DNA from: an uncultured Lachnospiraceae bacterium
GTDB lineage: Bacteria > Bacillota > Clostridia > Lachnospirales > Lachnospiraceae
Direction of reading: 5' to 3'
Assembly (NCBI GenBank): GCA_937891165.1
Contig: CALAEX010000022.1
Span: forward strand, 1-38,259
DNA length: 38,259 nucleotides
Shown here: positions 25,278-34,189 of the stretch, piece by piece
Layout of the letters: the number at the start of each line of letters is the position of its first letter
Numbering within the stretch: the first letter of the stretch is position 1
Position numbers and translations under genes: made by a program
Notes under the pieces: model-generated
What the model was told of the DNA's origin: nothing
The model's input: the letters and a program-made list of their open reading frames with translations, nothing else
The model's database searches: none

Positions 25278-26294
25278 ATGGCAGGAGTAAAAATAAGCGA
25301 TTTGAACGGTGTTCAAAAAGCGGCAATTCTTTTGATTACATTAGGACCAGAAAAGTCTGCCAATGTGTTTAAGCATTTAAAAGAAGATGAAATAGAACAA
25401 TTGACGTTAGAAATAGCAAATACACGTAGTGTCAATCAAAATTTAAAAGAAGAAGTTTTGGATGAATTTTATGAAGTTTGTTTGGCACAACAGTATATTG
25501 CAGAAGGTGGTATTGGCTATGCAAAAGACTTATTGGAAAAATCACTTGGTTCAGAAAAGGCAATGGAAGTGATTGGAAAATTGACAGCATCCTTGCAAGT
25601 ACGTCCATTTGAATTTATTCGTAAGATTGATGCTTCCCAGATATTAAACTTTATTCAAGATGAGCATCCACAGACAATAGCATTAATTTTGGCTTACTTA
25701 TCTACCAATCAAGCTTCTACAATTCTTTCACAGTTGGCACAGGATAAGCAAGCAGAAGTAGCAAGACGTATTGCTCAGATGGATAGAACTTCTCCAGATG
25801 TTATTAAAGAAGTAGAGCGAGTATTAGAAAGAAAATTAACTTCTTTAGTAAATCAGGATTACACGATTGCGGGTGGTGTAGATGCTATTGTAGATATTTT
25901 AAATACAGTAGACCGTGGTACAGAAAAGCACATTATGGAAACATTAGAAATCGACGAGCCAGAACTTGCTGACGAAATCCGAAAGAAGATGTTTGTATTC
26001 GAGGATATTCTTACACTCGACGACCGTTCGATTCAGCGTGTACTTCGTGAAGTGGATAATAATGAATTGGCAATTGCACTTAAGAGTGCGAATGAAGATG
26101 TACAGAATGCTATCTTTAATAACTTGTCAAAACGTCTTGCTGTTATGATTCGTGAAGATATGGACTTTATGGGTCCTGTTCGTATGAAGGATGTTGAAGA
26201 AGCACAGCAGAAGATTGTTAATATTATTCGTAAGTTAGAAGAAGCAGGAGAAATTGTTACATCTAGAGGTGGAGGTGACGAGCTTGTTATCTAG
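25278..26294 (+). CDS. fliG: Flagellar motor switch protein FliG
   Basis: A rotor protein that contacts FliF, FliM and the stator, and so generates torque. The 338 residues comprise three helical domains: N (G-V-Q-K-A-A-I-L-L-I-T-L-G), middle with D-E-H-P-Q-T near residue 130, and C-terminal with the charged torque helix (D-D-R-S-I-Q-R-V-L-R-E-V-D) around 250-262. The ATG follows TAAGGAGTG. Its last bases overlap the TTG start of fliH by 11 bases, so the two are likely coupled in translation. Confidence 0.97.
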   Translation: MAGVKISDLNGVQKAAILLITLGPEKSANVFKHLKEDEIEQLTLEIANTRSVNQNLKEEVLDEFYEVCLAQQYIAEGGIGYAKDLLEKSLGSEKAMEVIGKLTASLQVRPFEFIRKIDASQILNFIQDEHPQTIALILAYLSTNQASTILSQLAQDKQAEVARRIAQMDRTSPDVIKEVERVLERKLTSLVNQDYTIAGGVDAIVDILNTVDRGTEKHIMETLEIDEPELADEIRKKMFVFEDILTLDDRSIQRVLREVDNNELAIALKSANEDVQNAIFNNLSKRLAVMIREDMDFMGPVRMKDVEEAQQKIVNIIRKLEEAGEIVTSRGGGDELVI

Positions 26295-27159
26295 CAATAT
26301 GATTAAGGCACATTCGATTGCTTATGATAAGGAGAAAATAAAAGCACTCGATATGGCATCTCGTGAAGATAGGTTACTTGCTCGTATTCGGGAGTTATAT
26401 CCTGAAGCCAAAATTGCTTTGCCAGAACCAAAGAATGAATTTGTGCAGGGACTTCCAGCAGAAACCATTACAGTGATTGAGGAAGTTCCACCAGCACCAG
26501 AATTTTCAGAACAAGATATTGAGGCGATGAAAGAGTCCTTGAGAGAAGAAATTGCTGCTGAAATGAGAATTATATATCAGCAGCAAGGAGAAGAAATTTT
26601 AGCAAATGCAAGAGCACAAGCACAAGGAATTTTAGTAACAGCAAATCATGAAGCCGAAATTGCGAAAGAAAGTATTTTTAAATTGGCTTCTGCTCAAGGA
26701 TATGAAGAAGGAATGAAGCGTGCGAAAAAGGAAGAAGATGCCGCAGTAGCAGCATTAGAAGCAAAAAAGCGACAGCTTCAGCAAGAATATGAACGGCAGA
26801 TAGCTCAGTTAGAGCCTGCGTTTGCTGATATACTTATAGAACTTGTAAAAAAAGTAACAAGCATATCTTATGAAAACCGTAAAGAAATCTTATATTATTT
26901 GATAGAAACGGGCTTGGATTTTGCACAAAAAGATACACAGTTTGATGTTATTTTAAGTGAAAATGATTATCAAAGATATTCGGAATTGTTTCCTAGTATT
27001 AAAGAGCATTTTCAAGAAAAATTTATATTGGAGTTTAGAAAAGATGTCAACTTGCTAGAAGGTAGTTGTAAATTGGAGAATGAGAACCGAGTAATAGATT
27101 GTGGTCTTAGAACTAGATTAGAAGGCTTGTTAGAAGATTTATCGTTACTTGGTGCATAA
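26284..27159 (+). CDS. fliH: Flagellar assembly protein FliH
   Basis: The regulator of the export ATPase FliI, bound at the base of the export gate. With a TTG start at 26284 it has 291 residues. GGAGGTG at 26271-26277 lies seven bases before this TTG; the frame is open to 26254 and an ATG at 26299 exists, but neither has as good a site. The central region is a long charged coiled coil (Ala/Glu/Lys/Gln-rich, about 75-190) with small-residue heptads, and the C-terminal globular part follows (A-F-A-D-I-L-I-E-L-V-K-K). It resembles V/F-ATPase peripheral stalk proteins. It overlaps fliG and is followed after 11 bases by fliI. Confidence 0.9.
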   Translation: MLSSNMIKAHSIAYDKEKIKALDMASREDRLLARIRELYPEAKIALPEPKNEFVQGLPAETITVIEEVPPAPEFSEQDIEAMKESLREEIAAEMRIIYQQQGEEILANARAQAQGILVTANHEAEIAKESIFKLASAQGYEEGMKRAKKEEDAAVAALEAKKRQLQQEYERQIAQLEPAFADILIELVKKVTSISYENRKEILYYLIETGLDFAQKDTQFDVILSENDYQRYSELFPSIKEHFQEKFILEFRKDVNLLEGSCKLENENRVIDCGLRTRLEGLLEDLSLLGA

Positions 27160-27170
27160 TGGGATAGCGT

Positions 27171-28478
27171 ATGAAGAATTTAGCTGCATATATGGATTTG
27201 TGCAATAAAAATTACATAAAAACGTATGGTAAGGTAGTAAAAGTAGTAGGTCTGACAATAGAGTCCATGGGACCAGAAGCAAAGATTGGTGACACTTGTC
27301 GTATTCGTATGGCGAACTCTGGAAGAAGTATTATGACAGAAGTTGTTGGATTTCAAGAGGGAAGATTACAACTTACTCCGTATGAAGATATTTCCGGTGT
27401 TCAAATTGGGGATTATGTAGAAGGGGATTGTGACCCATTTCAGATTCCTGTTGGAGATGGTATGCTTGGAAGAGTACTCAATGGTTTAGGACAACCGATG
27501 GATGGACGACCTTTGGAACTAAAAGATAGTCGTGGTGCAGAAGCAATGCCACCAAACCCAATGGAGAGAGTGCTAATTGAAGAAGTATTGCCGCTTGGTG
27601 TAAAAGCAGTAGATGCGATTATGACACTTGGAAAAGGACAAAGAATTGGTATTTTTGCAGGTAGTGGTGTTGGTAAAAGTACATTACTTGGTATGTTTGC
27701 TAGAAATACAAAGGCAGATATCAATGTCATTGCTTTGATTGGAGAACGAGGTAGAGAGGTAAAAGAATTCCTAGAGAGAGATTTAGGAAAAGAAGGTGTT
27801 AGACGTTCTGTAATTGTAGTAGCTACTTCTGACCAACCTGCCTTAATTCGTAAAAAAGCAGCAAAAACAGCCACAGCAATTGCAGAATATTTCCGTGATT
27901 GTGGAAAAGATGTTTTGTTAATGATGGACTCTTTAACACGTTTTTCCATGGCACAAAGAGAAATTGGTTTGGCATCAGGAGAACCACCTGTATCAAGAGG
28001 ATATCCACCGAGTGTTTATGCGGAAATGCCAAAATTATTAGAACGTGCTGGTAAAACAAAAGAAGGTTCTATTACAGGAATTTATACTGTTTTAGTAGAT
28101 GGTGATGATATGAATGAGCCAATTGCAGATACAGCAAGAGGTATTTTGGATGGTCATATTGTGCTTTCTAGAAAAATGGCACATAAAAATCATTATCCAG
28201 CCATTGATATTTTACAAAGTATTTCCCGTGTTATGAGTTCGATTGCGTCGAAAGAACATAAACAATTTGCAAATCAATTGAAAAATGTGTTAGCAACTTA
28301 TAGTGAAGCAGAGGACTTAATCAATATTGGTGCATATAAATCGGGTTCAAATAAAGAAATTGACTATGCAATTTCCAAAATCAATGCAGTAAATGCGTTT
28401 TTGATGCAACAAGTAGATGAAAAGTTTACATTTGAACAAACGATAGAGTTATTGAAAGGGATTTTTGTAAATGGCTAA
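27171..28478 (+). CDS. fliI: Flagellum-specific ATP synthase FliI
   Basis: The hexameric ATPase of the flagellar type III export apparatus, related to the F1 beta subunit. It has 435 residues. Walker A is G-S-G-V-G-K-S-T, residues 164-171 belonging to A-G-S-G-V-G-K-S-T. Then come G-E-R-G-R-E-V, the Walker B region V-L-L-M-M-D-S-L-T-R and the family stretch P-P-V-S-R-G-Y-P-P-S-V. Its ribosome site is weak (GGGATAGCG), so translation may depend on coupling to fliH. Its last 8 bases overlap fliJ. The N-terminal 20 residues would bind FliH. Confidence 0.97.
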   Translation: MKNLAAYMDLCNKNYIKTYGKVVKVVGLTIESMGPEAKIGDTCRIRMANSGRSIMTEVVGFQEGRLQLTPYEDISGVQIGDYVEGDCDPFQIPVGDGMLGRVLNGLGQPMDGRPLELKDSRGAEAMPPNPMERVLIEEVLPLGVKAVDAIMTLGKGQRIGIFAGSGVGKSTLLGMFARNTKADINVIALIGERGREVKEFLERDLGKEGVRRSVIVVATSDQPALIRKKAAKTATAIAEYFRDCGKDVLLMMDSLTRFSMAQREIGLASGEPPVSRGYPPSVYAEMPKLLERAGKTKEGSITGIYTVLVDGDDMNEPIADTARGILDGHIVLSRKMAHKNHYPAIDILQSISRVMSSIASKEHKQFANQLKNVLATYSEAEDLINIGAYKSGSNKEIDYAISKINAVNAFLMQQVDEKFTFEQTIELLKGIFVNG

Positions 28479-28926
28479 GTTTATTTATAAAATGCAAAGT
28501 TTGCTTAATATCAAAGAAAAACTAGAAGAACAAGAAAAGACAGCATATGGTTTAGCAAGAGCAACTTTGAATGAAGAAGAAAGACGCTTAGCAGAGTTTG
28601 TTGCTAAAAAAAATAGATATATAGAAGAAAAGCGGGTGGAGATGTCAAGTGCCATCCATGTACAAGAGCTAACATTACTAGAACATGCGATTAAATCTAT
28701 GGAATATCGGGTAGAAGAGCAAGTTTTAGTTGTAAAACAAGCAGAAAGAGCAGTCATGATTGCTCAAGCAAGATTAGAAAATGCAATGAAAGAAAGAAAA
28801 ATTCAAGAGAAATTAAAGGAACATGCATTAGATGAATTTAAGCTTGAATTAGAAGCGGAAGAACAACAAGAAATCAATGAATTGGTAAGTTTCCGTTTTG
28901 GAAAGGCAAAAGAAAGGGAAAATTGA
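28471..28926 (+). CDS. fliJ: Flagellar export stalk protein FliJ
   Basis: A 151-residue, wholly helical, highly charged protein fitting FliJ, the central stalk of the export ATPase that links FliI to the gate protein FlhA. It begins F-I-Y-K-M-Q-S-L-L-N-I-K, the usual start of the family, and then forms an antiparallel coiled coil across nearly the entire length. Sequence conservation in this family is low, so the call leans on size, helicity and position between fliI and the ylxF-like gene. Its start overlaps the fliI end by 8 bases and uses AAAGGGA inside fliI. Confidence 0.92.
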   Translation: MAKFIYKMQSLLNIKEKLEEQEKTAYGLARATLNEEERRLAEFVAKKNRYIEEKRVEMSSAIHVQELTLLEHAIKSMEYRVEEQVLVVKQAERAVMIAQARLENAMKERKIQEKLKEHALDEFKLELEAEEQQEINELVSFRFGKAKEREN

Positions 28927-28927
28927 T

Positions 28928-29695
28928 ATGGCAAAAAAAGATAGAGTTTCAGACCTTAATCAGGAAGAAAGCCGTGGAGGCAAAGTCTTGACGGTTCTGA
29001 TTATTCTTCTAATAGTATTAATATGGCTTGCCATCCTTGCATTGTTAGTTAAATTTGATGTGGGTGGTCTTGGAAGTAAGGTGCTTCGGCCGGTTTTGAA
29101 GGATATTCCTGTTGTTAACCGGATTCTTCCAGAGATTTCTGAGGAGCAGGAGGCATATGAAAATGCTTATCCATATAAGACGCTCTCAGAAGCAATGGAA
29201 TATATAAAAAAATTAGAGCTAGAAGCCGATAAATTAAGAGAGGAGAATGATGACTATGCTTCTAGACAAGCTCAAATGCAAAAAGAAATAGACTCTCTAA
29301 GGCATTATGAGGAAGAACAAGAGGCATTTGCAGCTCTTAGAGAAGAATTTGATAAAGAAGTTGTATATAATGAAAAAGCTCCATCTATAGATGAATATGT
29401 CAAGTGGTATGCTTCTATGTATCCGAATACTGCTGCAACAATTTATGAATCGTTAGTAGAACAGCAGTCAGTGGAAGAAAGCATTCAAAGAGAGGCAAAT
29501 TTACTTGCTAGTATGAAAGCAAAAGATGCAGCAGCAATTCTTTCTGAAATGTCAAGTGATGTAGATTTGATTTGTCGTTTGTTAGATTGTATGGAAGATA
29601 AAACAGTTACCAGTATTTTAACTAATTTAGAGTCATTATTTGCTGCTAGAATTGTCAATCGAATGGTTGAATTAGGCATGGAAGTCCTCGAATAA
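28928..29695 (+). CDS. ylxF: YlxF/MotE-like flagellar protein with MgtE-N-like domain
   Basis: A 255-residue protein at the position of B. subtilis ylxF, between fliJ and fliK. A short basic/polar N-terminus precedes one membrane helix at about 19-41. A coiled coil follows at about 85-130 (E-Y-I-K-K-L-E-L-E-A-D-K-L-R-E-E-N-D), then a helical C-terminal domain of the MgtE intracellular N-domain type (Y-A-S-M-Y-P, then D-A-A-A-I-L-S-E-M near residue 205). MotE and FlbB relatives in other bacteria position or support the stators from the periplasm; by analogy the coil would lie outside the membrane. The frame is open to 28898, but AAAGGG and the family start favour 28928. No function is proven for this subtype. 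Confidence 0.82.
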   Translation: MAKKDRVSDLNQEESRGGKVLTVLIILLIVLIWLAILALLVKFDVGGLGSKVLRPVLKDIPVVNRILPEISEEQEAYENAYPYKTLSEAMEYIKKLELEADKLREENDDYASRQAQMQKEIDSLRHYEEEQEAFAALREEFDKEVVYNEKAPSIDEYVKWYASMYPNTAATIYESLVEQQSVEESIQREANLLASMKAKDAAAILSEMSSDVDLICRLLDCMEDKTVTSILTNLESLFAARIVNRMVELGMEVLE

Positions 29696-29720
29696 GTATG
29701 TTAGGAAAGGAGAAGGCGAA

Positions 29721-31067
29721 ATGCGGACACAACAAGTACAAAATAATATTGCTAATTTGTTTCAAATGGCAAAAAGTACTTCAGTGAAACAGGCAACAGG
29801 AACTAGTTTTGATGACTTGTTGCAAACATCAAAAATTAATAACCAAGCAGAGCAGAAGAGTCAAGATTCGAATAATACTACTGTAGAATCATCGGACACT
29901 GTTGCAAAGAAACAAAAAATAGAATCTAAAGATTCTACAGCAGAAGTAAAACAAGAACGTCCTAAAACGCAGAATATGGAAAAATCAGAGGAAACAATGG
30001 ATACAGAAGTTTCTGATAAGGAATTAGCAGAACGAATTGTTGGTTTTTTCAATCAGGTTACGGAAACAGTAAAAGATATGTTAGGATTATCTGATGAAGA
30101 GTTACAAGCTTTTATGGAGCAAATGGGTATTACGGAGGTAGATTTATTAAATGCAAATACGCTTCAGAATTTAGTGCTTTTAGTAAAAGAACAAGAACCC
30201 GTTATGTTACTTACAGATGCACAGTTACTTGCTGATGTGCAAAATTTGACAAAACAAGTAGAATCTTTATTGGAACAGTCAGGTTTAACAAAAGAAGAAA
30301 TATCTGCTTTTATGGAACAACCAGAGTTTGAAGGATTTGTGCTAGATGCAGAAGAAGCATTAGAAACAACGGAAGAAGTATTAGAACCATCTGATTTAGA
30401 AATAAAATCAGAAACAATAGAGGAAGCAGATACAGATTCTATGGTGGAAGTAAAAGAAACAACGATAGAGTTTCAGTCAGTAATAGAAGATGGAACAAAG
30501 ACTTCTGCACGAGGCCAGGATAATAAGGATGCTTCTACAAATCAGAATCCATTTGCAGACCAATTTTTGCAGAATTTACAACAGGTAGCAGAAGAAGTTA
30601 GTGAAGTTTCAGAAAATACACAGTTAGCTTCTCAGATTCGTGAAATTGCAGACCAAATTTTAGAAAAAATTAAAATTACAGTAACACCAGAAATTACAAG
30701 CTTTGATATGGTTTTAACACCAGCAGAACTTGGTCGAGTGAATTTAACTATTGTAGAACAAGATGGAGTAATGAAAGCAAGCTTTATGACAGAAAATGAA
30801 TTGGCAAAGGAAGCAATTGAAAGTAATCTTGTTCAGTTTAAAGAAATGTTAAATGAGCAAGGACTAAAAGTAGATTCTATTGAAGTTACGGTAGGCAGTT
30901 TTGAATTTAATAAAAATGGTCAAGCAGAAGATGGTCAAGAAGAACAAAAACGTGGAAAACGTCGATTCCAAGGAGAAGATACTGTAATAACGGTAGGAAA
31001 AGAGGAAGACCAATTAGCACAGCATTTTATGGATGGTGGCGAAAGTACTGTAAACTACATGGCATAA
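29721..31067 (+). CDS. fliK: Flagellar hook-length control protein FliK
   Basis: The secreted ruler that measures the hook and switches export to filament substrates. It has 448 residues. About 1-310 is a Gln/Glu/Ser/Thr-rich, low-complexity region, including a very acidic part, as usual for the ruler. About 315-390 is the FliK C-terminal switch domain: I-T-V-T-P-E, then L-T-P-A-E-L-G-R-V-N-L-T-I and the final D-S-I-E-V-T-V-G. The ATG follows AGGAAAGGAG. It stands between the ylxF-like gene and flgD. The unusually high acidity of the middle part is noteworthy, but this region varies freely among FliK proteins. Confidence 0.93.
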   Translation: MRTQQVQNNIANLFQMAKSTSVKQATGTSFDDLLQTSKINNQAEQKSQDSNNTTVESSDTVAKKQKIESKDSTAEVKQERPKTQNMEKSEETMDTEVSDKELAERIVGFFNQVTETVKDMLGLSDEELQAFMEQMGITEVDLLNANTLQNLVLLVKEQEPVMLLTDAQLLADVQNLTKQVESLLEQSGLTKEEISAFMEQPEFEGFVLDAEEALETTEEVLEPSDLEIKSETIEEADTDSMVEVKETTIEFQSVIEDGTKTSARGQDNKDASTNQNPFADQFLQNLQQVAEEVSEVSENTQLASQIREIADQILEKIKITVTPEITSFDMVLTPAELGRVNLTIVEQDGVMKASFMTENELAKEAIESNLVQFKEMLNEQGLKVDSIEVTVGSFEFNKNGQAEDGQEEQKRGKRRFQGEDTVITVGKEEDQLAQHFMDGGESTVNYMA

Positions 31068-31087
31068 GTAATAGGGAGGAAAGGTAG

Positions 31088-31885
31088 ATGAGTGATTTAA
31101 TTCAGTCGGTAGTAGATGGTAAAATAACAAATAATACAGCTACTACAACAACTTCCGAAACAAAAAATACAAGAGGTTCTTCGGAACTTGGGCAGGATGC
31201 CTTTTTACAATTGTTAGTTTGTCAAATGCAAAATCAAGACCCATTAGAACCAACATCGAATACAGAATGGATTTCGCAAATGGCTACGTTTAGCCAGTTA
31301 GAGGAATTACAAGCATTATCTAAAACAACAGAAAATTCACAAATTTTTTCTTTGGTTGGAAAAAATGTGATGGTATCTACAGAAGATGCTTCTGGAAATA
31401 CTCAATTAAAGTCAGGAATTGTAGATTTTATTAGTTTGTCTGGCGGAGTAGCAAAATTTAGTGTCAATGGTGCATTATATTCTATTGATGAACTTTATTC
31501 TGTAGTAGATAATGAGTATTTGTATGATAAAAATAAGCCAAGTGTTATAGAAGAAGTAAAATTTAGTTTTAATGGAGATGAACCAAAAGACCTTACATTT
31601 GAAGTAAATATGGGTCAGGATGAAGCAGAAGCAACAGAAGTTGCGATTTTAGTTGGAAATGCAATTATAGATTCGGAGTATGTATCTTTATCTGGAAATA
31701 AAGTAACAATAAGTCAAGATATTTTACAAGAATTAGAAGAAGGAACGTATAAGTTTACGGTTGTATTTGATGACAAAAATATGACAACAGTAGAAGATAT
31801 GGTGACAGTGAATATTTATAATTCTCATCCAACAGTAACAGAAGAATCGGAAAGTGAACAAACAACAGAGAGTGAAACGGAATAG
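31088..31885 (+). CDS. flgD: Flagellar hook capping protein FlgD
   Basis: The scaffold that caps the growing hook. It has 265 residues. The N-terminal FlgD block is clear: G-Q-D-A-F-L-Q-L-L-V, then M-Q-N-Q-D-P-L-E-P near residue 55, then E-W-I-S-Q-M-A-T-F-S-Q-L-E-E-L. The later part is a beta-rich FlgD_ig-like region (about 85-240). It ends in a Ser/Glu/Thr tail. The ATG follows AGGGAGGAAAGG. It lies between fliK and the TIGR02530-type gene, just as in many Firmicutes. Confidence 0.96.
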   Translation: MSDLIQSVVDGKITNNTATTTTSETKNTRGSSELGQDAFLQLLVCQMQNQDPLEPTSNTEWISQMATFSQLEELQALSKTTENSQIFSLVGKNVMVSTEDASGNTQLKSGIVDFISLSGGVAKFSVNGALYSIDELYSVVDNEYLYDKNKPSVIEEVKFSFNGDEPKDLTFEVNMGQDEAEATEVAILVGNAIIDSEYVSLSGNKVTISQDILQELEEGTYKFTVVFDDKNMTTVEDMVTVNIYNSHPTVTEESESEQTTESETE

Positions 31886-31935
31886 AAAAAAGTGATATAA
31901 GAAAATAGTTACAAAAATGGAAGGAGCCGAACAAA

Positions 31936-32322
31936 ATGACACAGTTTCATGTGAACAGAACATATTCCATAGAGCAATTGCAAGGGCAGTTTCTGAATAC
32001 AGGAAAAACGTCAGGAAGACAAATCGCATCTGTGTCAGAAAATTTGTTTGCAGAAATTTTAGAGCAAACAACTTCGGAAGTTAAATTTTCAAAACATGCA
32101 AATGAGCGTTTGCAAAGTAGAAATATTGACCTTTCGGAAAGTCAAAAAGAACGTTTAAATCATGCAGTAAAAACAGCACAAGGAAAAGGAATTAAAGAAT
32201 CATTAGTAATGTTAGATGATTTGGCGTTTATTGTAAATGTAAAAAATAATACAGTAGTTACTGCCATTACAAAGGGAGAACAAAAAGTGTTTTCTAATAT
32301 TGATGGTGCTGTAATAGTGTAG
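31936..32322 (+). CDS. TIGR02530-type flagellar operon protein
   Basis: A 128-residue soluble protein that sits between flgD and flgE, a place where many Clostridia and Bacilli carry a gene of the TIGR02530 family. The core reads F-S-K-H-A-N-E-R-L-Q-S-R-N-I-D-L, then A-V-K-T-A-Q-G-K-G-I-K-E-S-L-V-M, then A-F-I-V-N-V-K-N-N-T-V-V-T-A. The family's function is unknown; the position suggests a role in hook assembly. The ATG follows GGAAGGAGC. No membrane helix or signal peptide is seen. Confidence 0.8.
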   Translation: MTQFHVNRTYSIEQLQGQFLNTGKTSGRQIASVSENLFAEILEQTTSEVKFSKHANERLQSRNIDLSESQKERLNHAVKTAQGKGIKESLVMLDDLAFIVNVKNNTVVTAITKGEQKVFSNIDGAVIV

Positions 32323-32326
32323 TATA

Positions 32327-32348
32327 CGCCGGACCTTTTAAGGAGGCG
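32327..32348 (+). promoter_or_regulatory. Small stem-loop upstream of flgE containing an AGGAGG
   Basis: CGCC (32327-32330) pairs with GGCG (32345-32348) and CCTT (32334-32337) with AAGG (32340-32343), with a few unpaired bases between. It starts five bases after the preceding stop codon. A second AGGAGG (32385-32390) serves the flgE start, so the first may be masked or be a relic. Confidence 0.35.
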
Positions 32349-32400
32349 ATACTTTCCGGAATGATAGAAGGAAAGTGAAAGATTAGGAGGTTAATCTATT

Positions 32401-33882
32401 ATGATGAGATCAATGTTTTCTGGTGTAACAGGATTAAAAGTGCATCAGACAAAAATGGACGTTATTGGTAATAATATTGCGAATGTAAATACGATTGGAT
32501 TTAAATCTGGAACGGTAACATTCGCAGATGTTTTATATCAAACCACTTCTAATGCGACTCGTCCAAGTGAAGAATCAGGTCGTACAGGTCAAAATGCGAT
32601 GCAAATTGGTCTTGGGGCGTCCGTGCATTCTATTTTAAATACGATTGAAACAGTAGGTGGTGCACAAAGAACGGATAATCCATTTGATATTATGATAGAG
32701 GGACAGGGATTTTTTATTGTAAATAATGGTGGAGAAGAGAATTATTTTACAAGAGCTGGTTCTTTTACAATTGATACGAGTGGAACACTTTGTAATCCTC
32801 AAGGGTATTCTGTGATGGGATGGCAAGTAGACCCTGATGACCCCAATAGAACAGCAGCAGATACTGTAACACCACTTAGAATAATGTCTCCAGAAAATCA
32901 GTATTCTGCTCCAGAAGCAACAACAGCAGTGCATTTTTCTGGTAATTTAGATAGTGCAGATGTTTCCTTTGATTCAGAAAAGGGTAAAATTACTACGTTT
33001 ACTTTTTATGATAATTTAGGAAAAAGTTATACAGCAAATGTACGTTTAAAACAAGTAGCAGATGAGTCTAGTGGAGAAACAACAGAACATCAATATGAAG
33101 TGTCAATTACAGATATTCAAGATTCCAAAGGTAATTCTATTCTTGTAAAAGAAAATGAAGAGGGAGAATGGGAAACAACTGGTATTACATTTGAATTTGC
33201 TGGAGAAGAATTTTCTATAGAAATTGATGAAGAGACAGGAGAGCCAATTATAGAAGGAGAGCCTGTAATTTTGGAATTTGACCCAACGAATGGTAATTTC
33301 CGAGGGGTTGGTACAGAACCAGATGATTTTATTGATGAAGAAGCAGAAGGATTTCCATTTAATTCGGTAAGTTTTTCTATCGTTATGGAGGAAGAAGAGT
33401 TAAATCCTTTTGATGAAATAGATGTAGATTTTTCTGCACTTACAATGTATGCTCAAAGTGGAACAACAAAGATTGAATCAGCAAAAGGTTCTTTAGATAA
33501 TATTGGTGCTGGTCGTGCGGCTGGAACAATTAATGGTGTTACCGTAGACCCTCTTGGTATGATTTATGGTGTTTATGATAATGGTACTACTAGATTATTA
33601 GGTCAGATTGTGCTTGCACAGTTTGCGAATCCATCAGGATTGGAAGCTAAGGGTGGAACATTATTTGCTCTTTCTCCAAACTCTGGTGAATTTGACGGAA
33701 TTGGTGTAGATATTGCTAGTACAGGTGGAAAGTTTAATGTTGGTGTTATTGAAATGTCAAATGTGGATCTTTCCAAAGAATTTACAGATATGATTACAAC
33801 TCAGAGAGGTTTTCAAGCAAATTCTAGAATTATTACAACAGCAGATGGTTTATTAGAAGAATTACTTAATTTGAAGCGTTAG
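32401..33882 (+). CDS. flgE: Flagellar hook protein FlgE
   Basis: The subunit of the hook joint, exported through the central channel. It has 493 residues. The N-terminal rod/hook motif reads R-S-M-F-S-G-V-T-G-L-K-V-H-Q, then G-N-N-I-A-N-V-N-T-I-G-F-K. The C-terminal helix reads V-D-L-S-K-E-F-T-D-M-I-T-T-Q-R-G-F-Q-A-N-S. In between, residues about 185-350 form the surface domains, with an acidic insertion around 230-340. AGGAGG lies ten bases before two ATG codons in tandem; I take the first. A hairpin follows the stop before swrD. Confidence 0.97.
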   Translation: MMRSMFSGVTGLKVHQTKMDVIGNNIANVNTIGFKSGTVTFADVLYQTTSNATRPSEESGRTGQNAMQIGLGASVHSILNTIETVGGAQRTDNPFDIMIEGQGFFIVNNGGEENYFTRAGSFTIDTSGTLCNPQGYSVMGWQVDPDDPNRTAADTVTPLRIMSPENQYSAPEATTAVHFSGNLDSADVSFDSEKGKITTFTFYDNLGKSYTANVRLKQVADESSGETTEHQYEVSITDIQDSKGNSILVKENEEGEWETTGITFEFAGEEFSIEIDEETGEPIIEGEPVILEFDPTNGNFRGVGTEPDDFIDEEAEGFPFNSVSFSIVMEEEELNPFDEIDVDFSALTMYAQSGTTKIESAKGSLDNIGAGRAAGTINGVTVDPLGMIYGVYDNGTTRLLGQIVLAQFANPSGLEAKGGTLFALSPNSGEFDGIGVDIASTGGKFNVGVIEMSNVDLSKEFTDMITTQRGFQANSRIITTADGLLEELLNLKR

Positions 33883-33896
33883 TTTAAGTCAGCTTA

Positions 33897-33923
33897 AAGG
33901 GTGACAAAGCGTTTGTCACCCTT
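33897..33923 (+). terminator. Strong hairpin between flgE and swrD, attenuator-like
   Basis: AAGGGTGACAAA (33897-33908) and TTTGTCACCCTT (33912-33923) form a perfect 12-bp stem with a 3-base loop. The tail GTTATTG lacks a clean T-run, so termination would be partial. It sits inside the operon, 14 bases after the flgE stop. Confidence 0.65.
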
Positions 33924-33952
33924 GTTATTGTGTAACGGGAGGGGGTTGAGTT

Positions 33953-34144
33953 ATGATTGAATTGACAAAGTTAAATGATATAAAATTTACAGTAAATGCC
34001 GATTTAATTGAAATGGTGGAAGAAGTCCCGGATACAGTTCTTACTTTAATAACTGGAAAAAAAATATTTGTAAAAGAAAGTAGACAAAACGTTAAAAATT
34101 TAGTAATATTGTATAAGCAGGAAGTTTTTCGTAACGTTTTGTAG
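33953..34144 (+). CDS. swrD: FlbD/SwrD family flagellar protein
   Basis: A 63-residue protein of the FlbD/SwrD (YlzI) family, directly after flgE as in B. subtilis. The typical pattern is M-I-E-L-T-K-L-N, a D-L-I-E-M-V-E-E-V-P-D-T-V-L-T-L near residue 17-32, and T-G-K-K-I-F-V-K-E-S. In B. subtilis SwrD raises flagellar motor power, and in this operon it stands directly before the stator genes motA and motB. The ATG follows GGGAGGGGG. A strong hairpin before it suggests its level is set apart from flgE. Confidence 0.92.
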   Translation: MIELTKLNDIKFTVNADLIEMVEEVPDTVLTLITGKKIFVKESRQNVKNLVILYKQEVFRNVL

Positions 34145-34189
34145 TTTTTTATAGATTAAGAAAAAACAGGGAATGGCAGGTGAATTGTT

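Noticed and set aside
27440..27949. 169-codon minus-strand open frame opposite fliI
   Set aside because: An antisense shadow of a conserved ATPase gene, Ser/Pro-rich and without a start signal.
32361..32378. Five-codon open frame (M-I-E-G-K) before flgE, after an AGGAGG
   Set aside because: The ribosome site is 14 bases away and the peptide is too short to support; it may be a chance frame.
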